Assembly (NCBI GenBank): GCA_001829315.1
Contig: MIAY01000010.1
Location: 84,871-148,870, forward strand
Direction of reading: 5' to 3'
From: Spirochaetes bacterium GWE1_32_154
GTDB lineage: Bacteria; Spirochaetota; GWE2-31-10
DNA: 64,000 nucleotides
The translations under genes were made by a program, and so were the position numbers. This document shows, in pieces, positions 54,774-62,771 of this stretch; the stretch's first letter is position 1, and every line of letters begins with the position of its first letter. The notes beneath the pieces are model-generated. The model was not told the DNA's origin, searched no databases, and was given only the letters and a program-made list of their open reading frames with translations.

Positions 54774-55976
54774 TTAAAAATCAGATTTCAATATTTCACT
54801 TGCTTTTTTTATAATTAACTCAGGATCAATCGGTTTAACAATATAACTTCGTACACCATATTTTAAAACTCTTGTTACCGTTTCTTTTTGGGATAATGAT
54901 GAAAAAATTATCACGGGAATAGTATATTTTTTTTCTTTCATTTTTTCAAGGATTTCAAATCCTGTTATTGATGGCATCATCAAATCAAGGAATACTAAAT
55001 CAGGAATGTTGCCTTTTGCAACTTCATCAAGAAAGAGGTTTCCGTTTGTAAATTTGATAATATTTAATTCGAGTGGCTGAAGTGAGGCTTCAACCAGATC
55101 TATAACGAATTCATCATCATCAACCAGCGCAACGGTAGCTTTGTTAAAATATTTACTGGTAAGTTCTGAATCTGCTAATGAAAATTCACCTGAATTTTCA
55201 ATGTTTGAGTTTGATACAAGTGATTCAATATTAATTGTACCAATAGAATCCATCGCTAATGATAAATCGTTAAAAACATCAATTTTACTGTATTTTTCAT
55301 TTTTCTCAAGGTTTAATTTAACTGAGGCATTGGTTGATAGTATTTTTATCATAGTCGGACTTGCTTTTGTCGTTTCTAAAATCGTCTTAATCAGGCAAAA
55401 TAGTCTGTCTTCATTGAATGTGACATCATTAAACATAATCAGCGATTTTATTTTATTAAATTTATATAATTTCATAAGTTCAATGATTTTATATTTTAAT
55501 GAATTAAGTTTTTCATAATTGATCCCCATGCCTATTTCAATAAATAACATATCATTATTAAGTGATACCTCCATAATAGAAGGGGTATCATCAAATTTTA
55601 AATCTCTTTTTAATAATTCACTGACTGCTTTTAAAAGAAAATCCTGTTTAATTGGTTTTTCAAAAAATTTATAAACTTTATTTTTACCTGCTTTAAGTAT
55701 TGAATTCATATCGACTTTTGAAGACAGACAAATGATTGGTATTTCAGAAATCGGTTTATATTCCTTTTTTTCTTTAAAGAAATCAATTTTTTCATCCATA
55801 ACAAGTTGATATTCAATAATAACAAGATCCGGTAATTCGTTTTTTAGTTTAATAATTGCATCGAATGGGTTTTTTACAATGATTAATTCAATATTATATT
55901 TTTTAAAACAATCGGTTAGAAAATTATTTAATAAATCAGAATTATTAACAATTAGTATTTTATCTTCATAAGGCAT
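54774..55976 (-). CDS. Double-receiver protein, first receiver with Glu in place of Asp
   Basis: 400 residues. Receiver 1 (about 5-125) reads KILIVNNSD and LVIIEYQLVMDE: the usual phospho-acceptor Asp is Glu and the acidic pocket is lost, so it may be permanently active or only a binding unit. The middle (about 130-270) has a STAS-like alternating pattern but no clear family. Receiver 2 (about 280-400) is complete: VALVDDDEF, VFLDLMMPSITG, FSSLS and KPID. Its ribosome site lies inside the end of the hybrid kinase gene (4-base gap), so the kinase is the likely phosphodonor. Confidence 0.82.
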   Translation of the reverse strand: MPYEDKILIVNNSDLLNNFLTDCFKKYNIELIIVKNPFDAIIKLKNELPDLVIIEYQLVMDEKIDFFKEKKEYKPISEIPIICLSSKVDMNSILKAGKNKVYKFFEKPIKQDFLLKAVSELLKRDLKFDDTPSIMEVSLNNDMLFIEIGMGINYEKLNSLKYKIIELMKLYKFNKIKSLIMFNDVTFNEDRLFCLIKTILETTKASPTMIKILSTNASVKLNLEKNEKYSKIDVFNDLSLAMDSIGTINIESLVSNSNIENSGEFSLADSELTSKYFNKATVALVDDDEFVIDLVEASLQPLELNIIKFTNGNLFLDEVAKGNIPDLVFLDLMMPSITGFEILEKMKEKKYTIPVIIFSSLSQKETVTRVLKYGVRSYIVKPIDPELIIKKASEILKSDF

Positions 55977-55980
55977 TATG

Positions 55981-57849
55981 TTACTCCAATAAATTGTTTG
56001 GATGTTGCTTTGTAAATTTAGTATACGAAATAAGTTCGTTTTTTAAGTTTATTTCGTTAAATGGTTTAAAAAGATGCGAATTAAAGCCGGAATATTTTAT
56101 TTTACTAAGAATGAATCTGTCAGTATCTCCCGTTGCCGCAATAAAATAAGCACATGGTACCATTTTTTTTAAAATAGTAAGTAAATCAAATCCGGAAATA
56201 TCAGGCATTTGTAAATCCAGTAGTATTATGTCATATTTATTTTTTTTTACAAGTGCTATTGAATCATTTTTTCCTTCAGCAAGATCACAATTAAGTTTTA
56301 AAATATTTATATAATATGCAAACAGGTTTCTGTTTTCAGGAAGATCATCAATGTATAGTATTTTAATAGTGTTTTCAATTATTACTTCATTGTGAAATGA
56401 TTCTGTTTTATAATTCAGATATTTATCCGGAATTACATGAAGTATTGCATTGATTTTATTTATATACTGCCCGAATGTTTCTTTTGGGGTTATGACCTCT
56501 TTGCAATCTTTATCAAATAATTTAATAACATCATACAATTCTGTAAATCCGTAACTACCGGTAAATCCTTTTAATTTATGGACATTAAATTTAATTTCAT
56601 CAATATTATTTGCAATAATAGCATTATTAAGAATATTAATTCTTTCCGGCAGATTTTTAATAGCTTCAAGAATCAGTGTGCGTAGTCTGGGGTTAGTTCC
56701 CATTTTATTTAACCATCTGAAAATCATTTCTTCATCTTTATCAAGTGATGCAACGGTGTCTGTTTCGTTTACTATTCTAAAGGGAATTGTAATTGTAAAA
56801 GAAGTGCCGGTATTTTTTATTGATGAAACTGATATTGTACCTTTCATAAGTTGTATAAGTTCTTTTGTTATCGCTAGCCCTAATCCGGTGCCTCCATACG
56901 CTTGTGCAATCTTATTTGAACTTTGTTCAAAAGGTAAGAAGATTCTGTCAAGATCGTGAGATTCAATGCCTGCTCCTGTATCAGAAATTTTTAATGTTAA
57001 AGCATTATCGTTATAATCACATTGAAAGGTAATAGTTCCATTCTCTGGTGTAAATTTAAATGCATTCGATAATAAATTTAATATAACTTGTGTAAACCTG
57101 AATTCATCTCCTTCTACAATAACCGGGCAGGTATTTGAATAGATTAGATTAAAAGTTATGTTTTTCTGTACTGCTCTTATTTTAAAGATATTTGTAATAT
57201 ATTCGATTGTATTTTTTAGTATAAACTGTATTTCATTGATTTCAAGTTTTCCCGATTGTAGTTTGGTAAAGTCGAGAGTATCATTGATGATATTAAGCAT
57301 GTATTTACTTGAATCGTAAATTATTTTTATGTTATTTTTTTTTATAGGATCCTGTTCGTTTTCACCAAGGATTGAGGTATATCCGATAACAGAATTAAGA
57401 GGAGATCTTAATTCATGGATTACATTTGCGAAATATAAACCTTTTTCAATTATGTTTTTTTGTATAAAACTATCATATTTTGCTATTGCTGATGAAATAG
57501 AAGCAATGATTTTTTTTTCAAATTCTTTGGTATTGATGTTGAGTAAGTCATAGTAGCCTTTTTGAATGATTTTTTTGTACATTAAACGACTTGACGTATC
57601 GCTGATTAAGATAACCGGTGAGTTATTGCATATTGAAATAATATTTCGTTTCAAGTGCTTTATAGAGGTAATTATTATTTTATTTCCTGACTGATTAATT
57701 AGTGAGCCGGTATTATTAATAAATGATACTGTTATATGGTTTTCTGAAGGTGAAAAAGTGTTTTTAATTCTTGAACTGATTGCATTATCAATATTTGTTT
57801 GAAAGAATATAATTTTATATTTATTACTATTTTTATTATTTGTAATCAT
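55981..57849 (-). CDS. Hybrid histidine kinase with HPt and receiver domains
   Basis: 622 residues from ATG 57849; the frame extends to 58029, overlapping the divergent phosphatase gene, but that front part reads like AT-rich filler. No clear ribosome site. H-box FANVIHELRSPLNSVIGY, N-box VILNLLSNAFKF, G-boxes DTGAGIESHDL and GGTGLGLAITKEL. An HPt-like helix bundle contains VHKLKGFTGSYG with the phosphorylated His, then a C-terminal receiver IKILYIDDLPENR with LLDLQMP and LFKPF. The order kinase-HPt-receiver is uncommon. N-terminal about 130 residues have a degenerate receiver look. Confidence 0.88.
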   Translation of the reverse strand: MITNNKNSNKYKIIFFQTNIDNAISSRIKNTFSPSENHITVSFINNTGSLINQSGNKIIITSIKHLKRNIISICNNSPVILISDTSSRLMYKKIIQKGYYDLLNINTKEFEKKIIASISSAIAKYDSFIQKNIIEKGLYFANVIHELRSPLNSVIGYTSILGENEQDPIKKNNIKIIYDSSKYMLNIINDTLDFTKLQSGKLEINEIQFILKNTIEYITNIFKIRAVQKNITFNLIYSNTCPVIVEGDEFRFTQVILNLLSNAFKFTPENGTITFQCDYNDNALTLKISDTGAGIESHDLDRIFLPFEQSSNKIAQAYGGTGLGLAITKELIQLMKGTISVSSIKNTGTSFTITIPFRIVNETDTVASLDKDEEMIFRWLNKMGTNPRLRTLILEAIKNLPERINILNNAIIANNIDEIKFNVHKLKGFTGSYGFTELYDVIKLFDKDCKEVITPKETFGQYINKINAILHVIPDKYLNYKTESFHNEVIIENTIKILYIDDLPENRNLFAYYINILKLNCDLAEGKNDSIALVKKNKYDIILLDLQMPDISGFDLLTILKKMVPCAYFIAATGDTDRFILSKIKYSGFNSHLFKPFNEINLKNELISYTKFTKQHPNNLLE

Positions 57850-58013
57850 ATAATATTTTAACACATAATTTAATAATATGGCATTTTTTCTAAAATAAAT
57901 TATTACGAAACTATAAAAAATACAAAAAAGAAAAATATTAATTTGAATTTTAGTAATTATTATAATAAAATAGAAACGGGTTAACTGTTTCTTTAAATTA
58001 AATTGGAGTTTAC

Positions 58014-60116
58014 ATGAAAGATATAACAATGCGAAAAAGGGTTTTAATGACTATTTTGCCGATTGCAATTATTCCGATTATTTTGGTTGCAAGTTTTTCA
58101 GCATACAGATTATTCGGTAAATTAAAAGAACAGGGGAATGTGTTTTATTCAACGATACTGACACAAATATCGACAAATATTGATTTTATATATTCATTAA
58201 ATGCTATGTCTTTTGTAGATATAACAAAGATGGATAATTTCAATAAAATTATTAATGCCCCTCAGTTTCGTACTATGAATGATGAACGGGGGTTTTTAGA
58301 AAGTATTGGCGAAGCAATTGGTGAGAGTACCGGCAATTCAATTACACGAGTAGCTTCTGCTAAGTTTAAAGGTGCTTTTTTTATCGCTGAAACTGACAAA
58401 AAGTCACTTTTTCTAAATACCGATTACTTATATTACCGTTTAAGTCTTACTGATTATGTTATTGATTTTGCAAAACTTAGAGAAGACCGGTTTTTTCTTG
58501 ATGTAGCAAAAAGTCCTGAAACAGCCAGACTAAATTTTGGTAAACCATCTGATGGTATTTTAAAAGGTTTTGAAGCTGATTTAGCAACAATGTTTCTTTA
58601 TCCGTATTTTAGAGAAGGTGAAAATGAATGTAATAAATTCATGATTGTTATCACCAATAAAGATTTTATTACCGATGTTTATAAAAATATTGATAGTATA
58701 AAGTATGGGACTTTGTATGTTCTTGATAAGTATAATAATACAATTAATGCCAATCATCCTTCAAAAGATGATTATTACGAGTTTGATGAAACAAAAAAAC
58801 GTTATATGCTAAATGGTGATGACCCTTATGTAAAGGATGAAAATATGGGAATTGCCGATTACAGGTTATTAAATACAAATAGCGCAATATTAAACCATCC
58901 GGTTGTTAAAGATGCTATTACGGCAATATCAGATCCTGGTTATGAGGAAAAAAGTGTTATAAGAACATTGTCATATAGTGGTGTTGAGTATTTATTTCTG
59001 GCAAAATATGCTCAGGATTCCGGTGTTAAATTAATATATTTTCATCCTTTAAAACAAATATACAAACCAATTTATAATATAATTTTCTGGATAATAATTA
59101 TAAGTTTGCTAGTCAGTATAATTATTGTTATTATAAGTTATTTTCTTAGTTATAAAATAAATAAACCAATTAGTTTGTTGACTAACGGTTCTTATAAAAT
59201 CACTTCAGGCGACTATAAAACTCAAATTAACACTGAAGGTTTTTTTGGTGAATTTATTAATCTTGGTAAATCATTTAATTTAATGGCTCATACAATTAGT
59301 GAATATAGTGAAAATCTGGAAGAGCTGGTTAAAAAGAGAACAGAAGAATTAAATAAAGCTGTGAATTCTCTTCAGGATGCATATGATGAAAATAAAAGAG
59401 AACTGGCTATTGCTCAAAAAATTCAATCTTCACTGATACCAACAATTTTTCCGGACTCAGATCATATTGATTTTTCGGGAATGTATCTTCCAATGGAAGC
59501 GTTAGGTGGCGATTTATATGATGTTCATAAGATATCTGAAACAAAAATGGGTATTCTTATTCTCGATGTTTGCGGACATGGTGTTCCTGCTGCTTTAATT
59601 ACAACGATGGCAAAGATATCATTTAATTCAAATTGTAAGAAATTTGAAACTACCAATGAAATTATGCTTGAAGTTAATAATGAACTTTGTGAGGCAATTC
59701 AGGGGTCAGGTGATTATTTAACCGCTTTTTATTGTATCGTTGATGCTGAAAAAAGAACTGTTGAATTTACAAATGCTGCTCATAATGATATTTATATTCT
59801 TCGATGTGATGGAACAATTGATTCATTAGAGCAAACAGGTCCCGTTGTCGGTGTATTAAAAGATGTTCCTTATCAGTCAATTCAGATGCAATTATCAAAG
59901 GGTGACAGACTTGTTTTGTATACTGACGGGGTAATAGAGGCACGAAATGAAACAAGTACTCTGTATGATAGTGCACGATTTATTGAAGTTATTAAAGAAA
60001 ATCAAAATAAAACGCCAAAAGAATTTGTGAAGTTTCTCTATGATGATATTTTACGATTTAAAAATAATACACCTCATGATGATGATATTGCTATTTTGAT
60101 AGCAGATATTATTTAG
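58014..60116 (+). CDS. RsbU/SpoIIE-type membrane phosphatase with HAMP
   Basis: 700 residues. Transmembrane segment 1 at about 9-33 (VLMTILPIAIIPIILVASF), periplasmic sensor about 35-350, segment 2 about 352-378, HAMP (INKPISLLTNGSYKITSGDYKT), coiled coil, then a PP2C-type phosphatase (IAQKIQSSLIPTIFP, GGDLYDVHKI, ILDVCGHGVPAAL, FTNAAHNDI, LYTDGVIEARN, PHDDDIAILI). Such proteins dephosphorylate STAS antagonists. GGAG precedes ATG 58014. It is divergent from the kinase/receiver pair, suggesting one signalling unit; no anti-sigma factor or STAS gene is next to it. Confidence 0.93.
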   Translation: MKDITMRKRVLMTILPIAIIPIILVASFSAYRLFGKLKEQGNVFYSTILTQISTNIDFIYSLNAMSFVDITKMDNFNKIINAPQFRTMNDERGFLESIGEAIGESTGNSITRVASAKFKGAFFIAETDKKSLFLNTDYLYYRLSLTDYVIDFAKLREDRFFLDVAKSPETARLNFGKPSDGILKGFEADLATMFLYPYFREGENECNKFMIVITNKDFITDVYKNIDSIKYGTLYVLDKYNNTINANHPSKDDYYEFDETKKRYMLNGDDPYVKDENMGIADYRLLNTNSAILNHPVVKDAITAISDPGYEEKSVIRTLSYSGVEYLFLAKYAQDSGVKLIYFHPLKQIYKPIYNIIFWIIIISLLVSIIIVIISYFLSYKINKPISLLTNGSYKITSGDYKTQINTEGFFGEFINLGKSFNLMAHTISEYSENLEELVKKRTEELNKAVNSLQDAYDENKRELAIAQKIQSSLIPTIFPDSDHIDFSGMYLPMEALGGDLYDVHKISETKMGILILDVCGHGVPAALITTMAKISFNSNCKKFETTNEIMLEVNNELCEAIQGSGDYLTAFYCIVDAEKRTVEFTNAAHNDIYILRCDGTIDSLEQTGPVVGVLKDVPYQSIQMQLSKGDRLVLYTDGVIEARNETSTLYDSARFIEVIKENQNKTPKEFVKFLYDDILRFKNNTPHDDDIAILIADII

Positions 60117-60164
60117 TATGTTTTATTAAATCACTTTATTTTTATTTCAATATAAGATATATAT

Positions 60165-60202
60165 AGGGTAACTTATGAAGCATTATGCTTAAAAGTTACC
60201 CT
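60165..60202 (+). terminator. Hairpin between phosphatase and queuosine genes
   Basis: AGGGTAACTT (60165-60174) pairs with AAGTTACCCT (60193-60202), with an inner AAGCA/TGCTT stem. No T-run follows. It may terminate the phosphatase gene or act in the leader of queD; the conserved preQ1 riboswitch core is not seen. Confidence 0.5.
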
Positions 60203-60225
60203 GTATTAATTATCGGGAGCTATGT

Positions 60226-60594
60226 ATGGATTTGACTTTATACACAGAGGGTTTTTTTGATGCTGCCCATTTCATAAAAAATCATGAAGGACAATGTGCA
60301 TTATTGCACGGTCATACATGGAAAGTATCCGTATGGATTCGTGGAACACGTGATATGCTCGATAGCAAGGGTATTTTATGGGATTTTGGCAATTTGAAGA
60401 AAATAATACAGTTTTTTGATCATCATAATCTTAATGAGATTCTGCCGGTAAATCCGACAGCTGAGAATCTCGTTATTTACATATATGAACAATTAAAAAA
60501 AGAATATTCATATTTGCTTTTTAAAGTTCGAGTGTATGAAAGTGTTGTATCGAAACAGTCATATTGTGACGGGGGAGATAGTTTTGTTGTTTAA
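60226..60594 (+). CDS. queD: QueD, 6-carboxy-5,6,7,8-tetrahydropterin synthase
   Basis: Second step of 7-deazaguanine synthesis. 122 residues. Zinc histidines and catalytic residues in FFDAAHFI and LLHGHTWKVSVWI; IILWDFGNLKKII-like (KGILWDFGNLKK) and LNEILPVNPTAENLVIYIY, YESVVSKQSYC complete the PTPS/QueD pattern. ATG at 60226 with GGGAG. Heads the que operon; overlaps queE by 11 bases. Its GTP-cyclohydrolase partner FolE is not in the window. Confidence 0.95.
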   Translation: MDLTLYTEGFFDAAHFIKNHEGQCALLHGHTWKVSVWIRGTRDMLDSKGILWDFGNLKKIIQFFDHHNLNEILPVNPTAENLVIYIYEQLKKEYSYLLFKVRVYESVVSKQSYCDGGDSFVV

Positions 60595-61243
60595 TATAGT
60601 AGAAAAATTCTATACGATAAGTGGAGAAGCTCCAAATGCCGGTGCACCGGTTTATTTAATCCGGTTTACGGGATGTAACCTTGATTGTTCATACTGCGAT
60701 ACTGAGTATAAAAATGAAATTAATTATACATTATCATTTGATGATTTAGTTTCTGATATACAAAAAGCCATACATAATTACCCGTCTGTCTCTGTTCTGT
60801 TAACCGGCGGTGAGCCTCTTCTTGATGACAGGCAGGAGGCTTTAATAAAGCTGGCATCGGTTTTATTTCAAACAACATTTTATATAGAAACAAATGGTGC
60901 CATTAAAATTAGTGATTTTACTGCACAGAATGTTCACTATGTTGTTGATTGGAAAACACCGTCATCAGGGTATGGAAATTCCTTTTTCTTAAATAATCTG
61001 GGAAGTTTAAGGCCCGGTATTGATGTAATAAAAATTGTTACATCACTTGATGATTTGTCAGTGGTCTTAAAGAATATTGAAATAATAAAAAAGGTTAATC
61101 CGGATTTGGGTGTTTACCTATCCCCTCAATGGGGCAAAATTTCATTTGTAGAATTATCGTCATTTATTATTGATAACAAATTACCGGTTTCATTATCGTT
61201 ACAGTTGCATAAAATAATATGGGGTGAACAAAGAGGGGTTTGA
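60584..61243 (+). CDS. queE: QueE, 7-carboxy-7-deazaguanine synthase
   Basis: Radical SAM enzyme of 219 residues from TTG 60584, chosen because GGGGGAG lies 6 bases upstream and MLFNIVEKFYTISGEAPNAG starts cleanly; the earlier frame to 60536 overlaps queD. The cluster motif is GCNLDCSYCD, followed by LTGGEPL. QueE normally uses the C-x3-C-x2-C seen here. No gap to queC (stop codon 1 base before its ATG). Assigned with the flanking queD/queC genes. Confidence 0.93.
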   Translation: MLFNIVEKFYTISGEAPNAGAPVYLIRFTGCNLDCSYCDTEYKNEINYTLSFDDLVSDIQKAIHNYPSVSVLLTGGEPLLDDRQEALIKLASVLFQTTFYIETNGAIKISDFTAQNVHYVVDWKTPSSGYGNSFFLNNLGSLRPGIDVIKIVTSLDDLSVVLKNIEIIKKVNPDLGVYLSPQWGKISFVELSSFIIDNKLPVSLSLQLHKIIWGEQRGV

Positions 61244-61244
61244 T

Positions 61245-61940
61245 ATGGAGCAGTGTTATTTGAATGAAGATGCGGTTGTTTTAACCAGCGGTGGTCAGGA
61301 CTCAACAACTTGTTTAGTGTGGGCGTTACAAAATTTCAGAAAGGTTCATGCGATTAGTTTTTTTTATAATCAGAAACATTCAAATGAAAATGATATTGCC
61401 AGGCGAATATGCGAAAAACTGTCTGTTCCTTTTAAATTGGTTGATATTTCATTTATGAAAGATCTTGTTATTTCCAATCTTTTTAAAGGTGGTGGTGATT
61501 TAAACGAAAAACATCAATCATCAAACTCAGTTCCATCCAGTTTTGTTCCCTATAGAAATTTATTATTTTTAACGCTTGCTTCGGCATGGGCAGGGACAGT
61601 TGGTGCAAGACATATCGTTACGGGAGTATGTGAAACTGATTTTTCAGGGTATGCAGATTGCCGTGATGTTTTTATTAAGTCAACCCAGGTGACATTAAAT
61701 CTTGCCACTGACTTTAAAGATAAAAATGTTGTACTGCATACACCGCTTATGTGGTTAACAAAAGCAGAAGAATTTAAAATGGCAGCTGATATCGGGTGTC
61801 TTGATTTAATACTTAAAGAAACACTAACCTGTTATAATGGTGTTGAGACAATGAATGAGTATGGAAAGGGGTGTGGTGAATGCCCTTCCTGTCTTTTAAG
61901 AAAAAAAGGGTATGATGAGTTTAGAAAAAAATACAATTAG
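61245..61940 (+). CDS. queC: QueC, 7-cyano-7-deazaguanine synthase
   Basis: Converts carboxydeazaguanine to preQ0 with ATP and ammonia. 231 residues from ATG 61245, with GAGGGG upstream. PP-loop VVLTSGGQDSTTCLVW near residue 10; zinc site GKGCGECPSCLLRKKGY at the end. The family's FYNQKHSNE and VPYRNLLFLTLA-type phrase (SFVPYRNLLFLTLA) are clear. Stop codon runs directly to queF. Confidence 0.96.
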   Translation: MEQCYLNEDAVVLTSGGQDSTTCLVWALQNFRKVHAISFFYNQKHSNENDIARRICEKLSVPFKLVDISFMKDLVISNLFKGGGDLNEKHQSSNSVPSSFVPYRNLLFLTLASAWAGTVGARHIVTGVCETDFSGYADCRDVFIKSTQVTLNLATDFKDKNVVLHTPLMWLTKAEEFKMAADIGCLDLILKETLTCYNGVETMNEYGKGCGECPSCLLRKKGYDEFRKKYN

Positions 61941-61949
61941 GTGTCGTTT

Positions 61950-62771
61950 ATGAAGAGTAATCCATTAGGAAATAAAACAGAATATAAACCTTATTATGAT
62001 AAATCTTTATTATTTCCAATTAAACGGGATGTAAATAGAGCAAATGCGCAAATAGATTCTACTGTATTTACCGGGTATGATATCTGGAATTGTTATGAAT
62101 TAAGTTATCTTAATCGTAATGGTGTACCTCAGGTACGAAAATGCAGGATAGTTTATCCATCTGATTCGGTGTGTATTGTTGAGTCGAAATCATTAAAATT
62201 GTATCTCGGAAGTTTTATTATGACTCAGTTTGATGGTGATGAATCCGTTCAAAAAATAATTCAAACTGATTTGCAGGAAATCCTTTTGTCATCCTTTGTT
62301 AAAGTTGAGTTATTTGATTATATAGCAACCGGAGTTATATATCCGATACCTTCAAATCAGCTATTGGATAATCTGGATGTTGTATGTGATGTCTATACGG
62401 TAGATTCGTCATTGTTGTCATGCAAAAAACATGAAGAATCAGCAGTGTATTCACATTGGACAAATCTGTTAAAAACGAATTGCCCGATAACCGGACAGCC
62501 GGATTGGGCAACAGTTCAAATTGAATACAAGGGTGTTTTCGAAGTGATTCCACAATCGTTATTGAAATATATAATTTCATATCGGGAACATGGCGATTAT
62601 CACGAAACGTGTTGTGAAAAAATATTTACTGATCTATTTACGATATTAAATCCTGAATATTTATTTGTAAAATGTTTTTTTACAAGAAGAGGCGGTATTG
62701 ATATTAATCCATGCAGATTTTACGGTATCGGGTCAGATGGTATTTTTAATGAAAAACATTGGAGGCAATAA
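61950..62771 (+). CDS. queF: QueF, NADPH-dependent preQ0 reductase (long form)
   Basis: Reduces preQ0 to preQ1. 273 residues from ATG 61950 (AGGTG upstream; GTG 61941 is possible). Long E. coli-like type with tandem T-fold halves. The active-site cysteine is in TNCPITGQPDWATV and the QueF motif EYK... with EHGDYHETC; IDINPCRFYG ends the enzyme. It completes the preQ1 route after queD-E-C. Followed at once by the radical SAM gene. Confidence 0.95.
   Translation: MKSNPLGNKTEYKPYYDKSLLFPIKRDVNRANAQIDSTVFTGYDIWNCYELSYLNRNGVPQVRKCRIVYPSDSVCIVESKSLKLYLGSFIMTQFDGDESVQKIIQTDLQEILLSSFVKVELFDYIATGVIYPIPSNQLLDNLDVVCDVYTVDSSLLSCKKHEESAVYSHWTNLLKTNCPITGQPDWATVQIEYKGVFEVIPQSLLKYIISYREHGDYHETCCEKIFTDLFTILNPEYLFVKCFFTRRGGIDINPCRFYGIGSDGIFNEKHWRQ

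Noticed and set aside
57850-58029. Long N-terminal extension of the hybrid kinase
   Set aside because: It overlaps the divergent phosphatase start, is Phe/Ile/Tyr-rich filler, and has no ribosome site.
60117-60225. preQ1 riboswitch ahead of queD
   Set aside because: The compact preQ1-I stem with its A-rich tail is not present; only a generic hairpin is seen.
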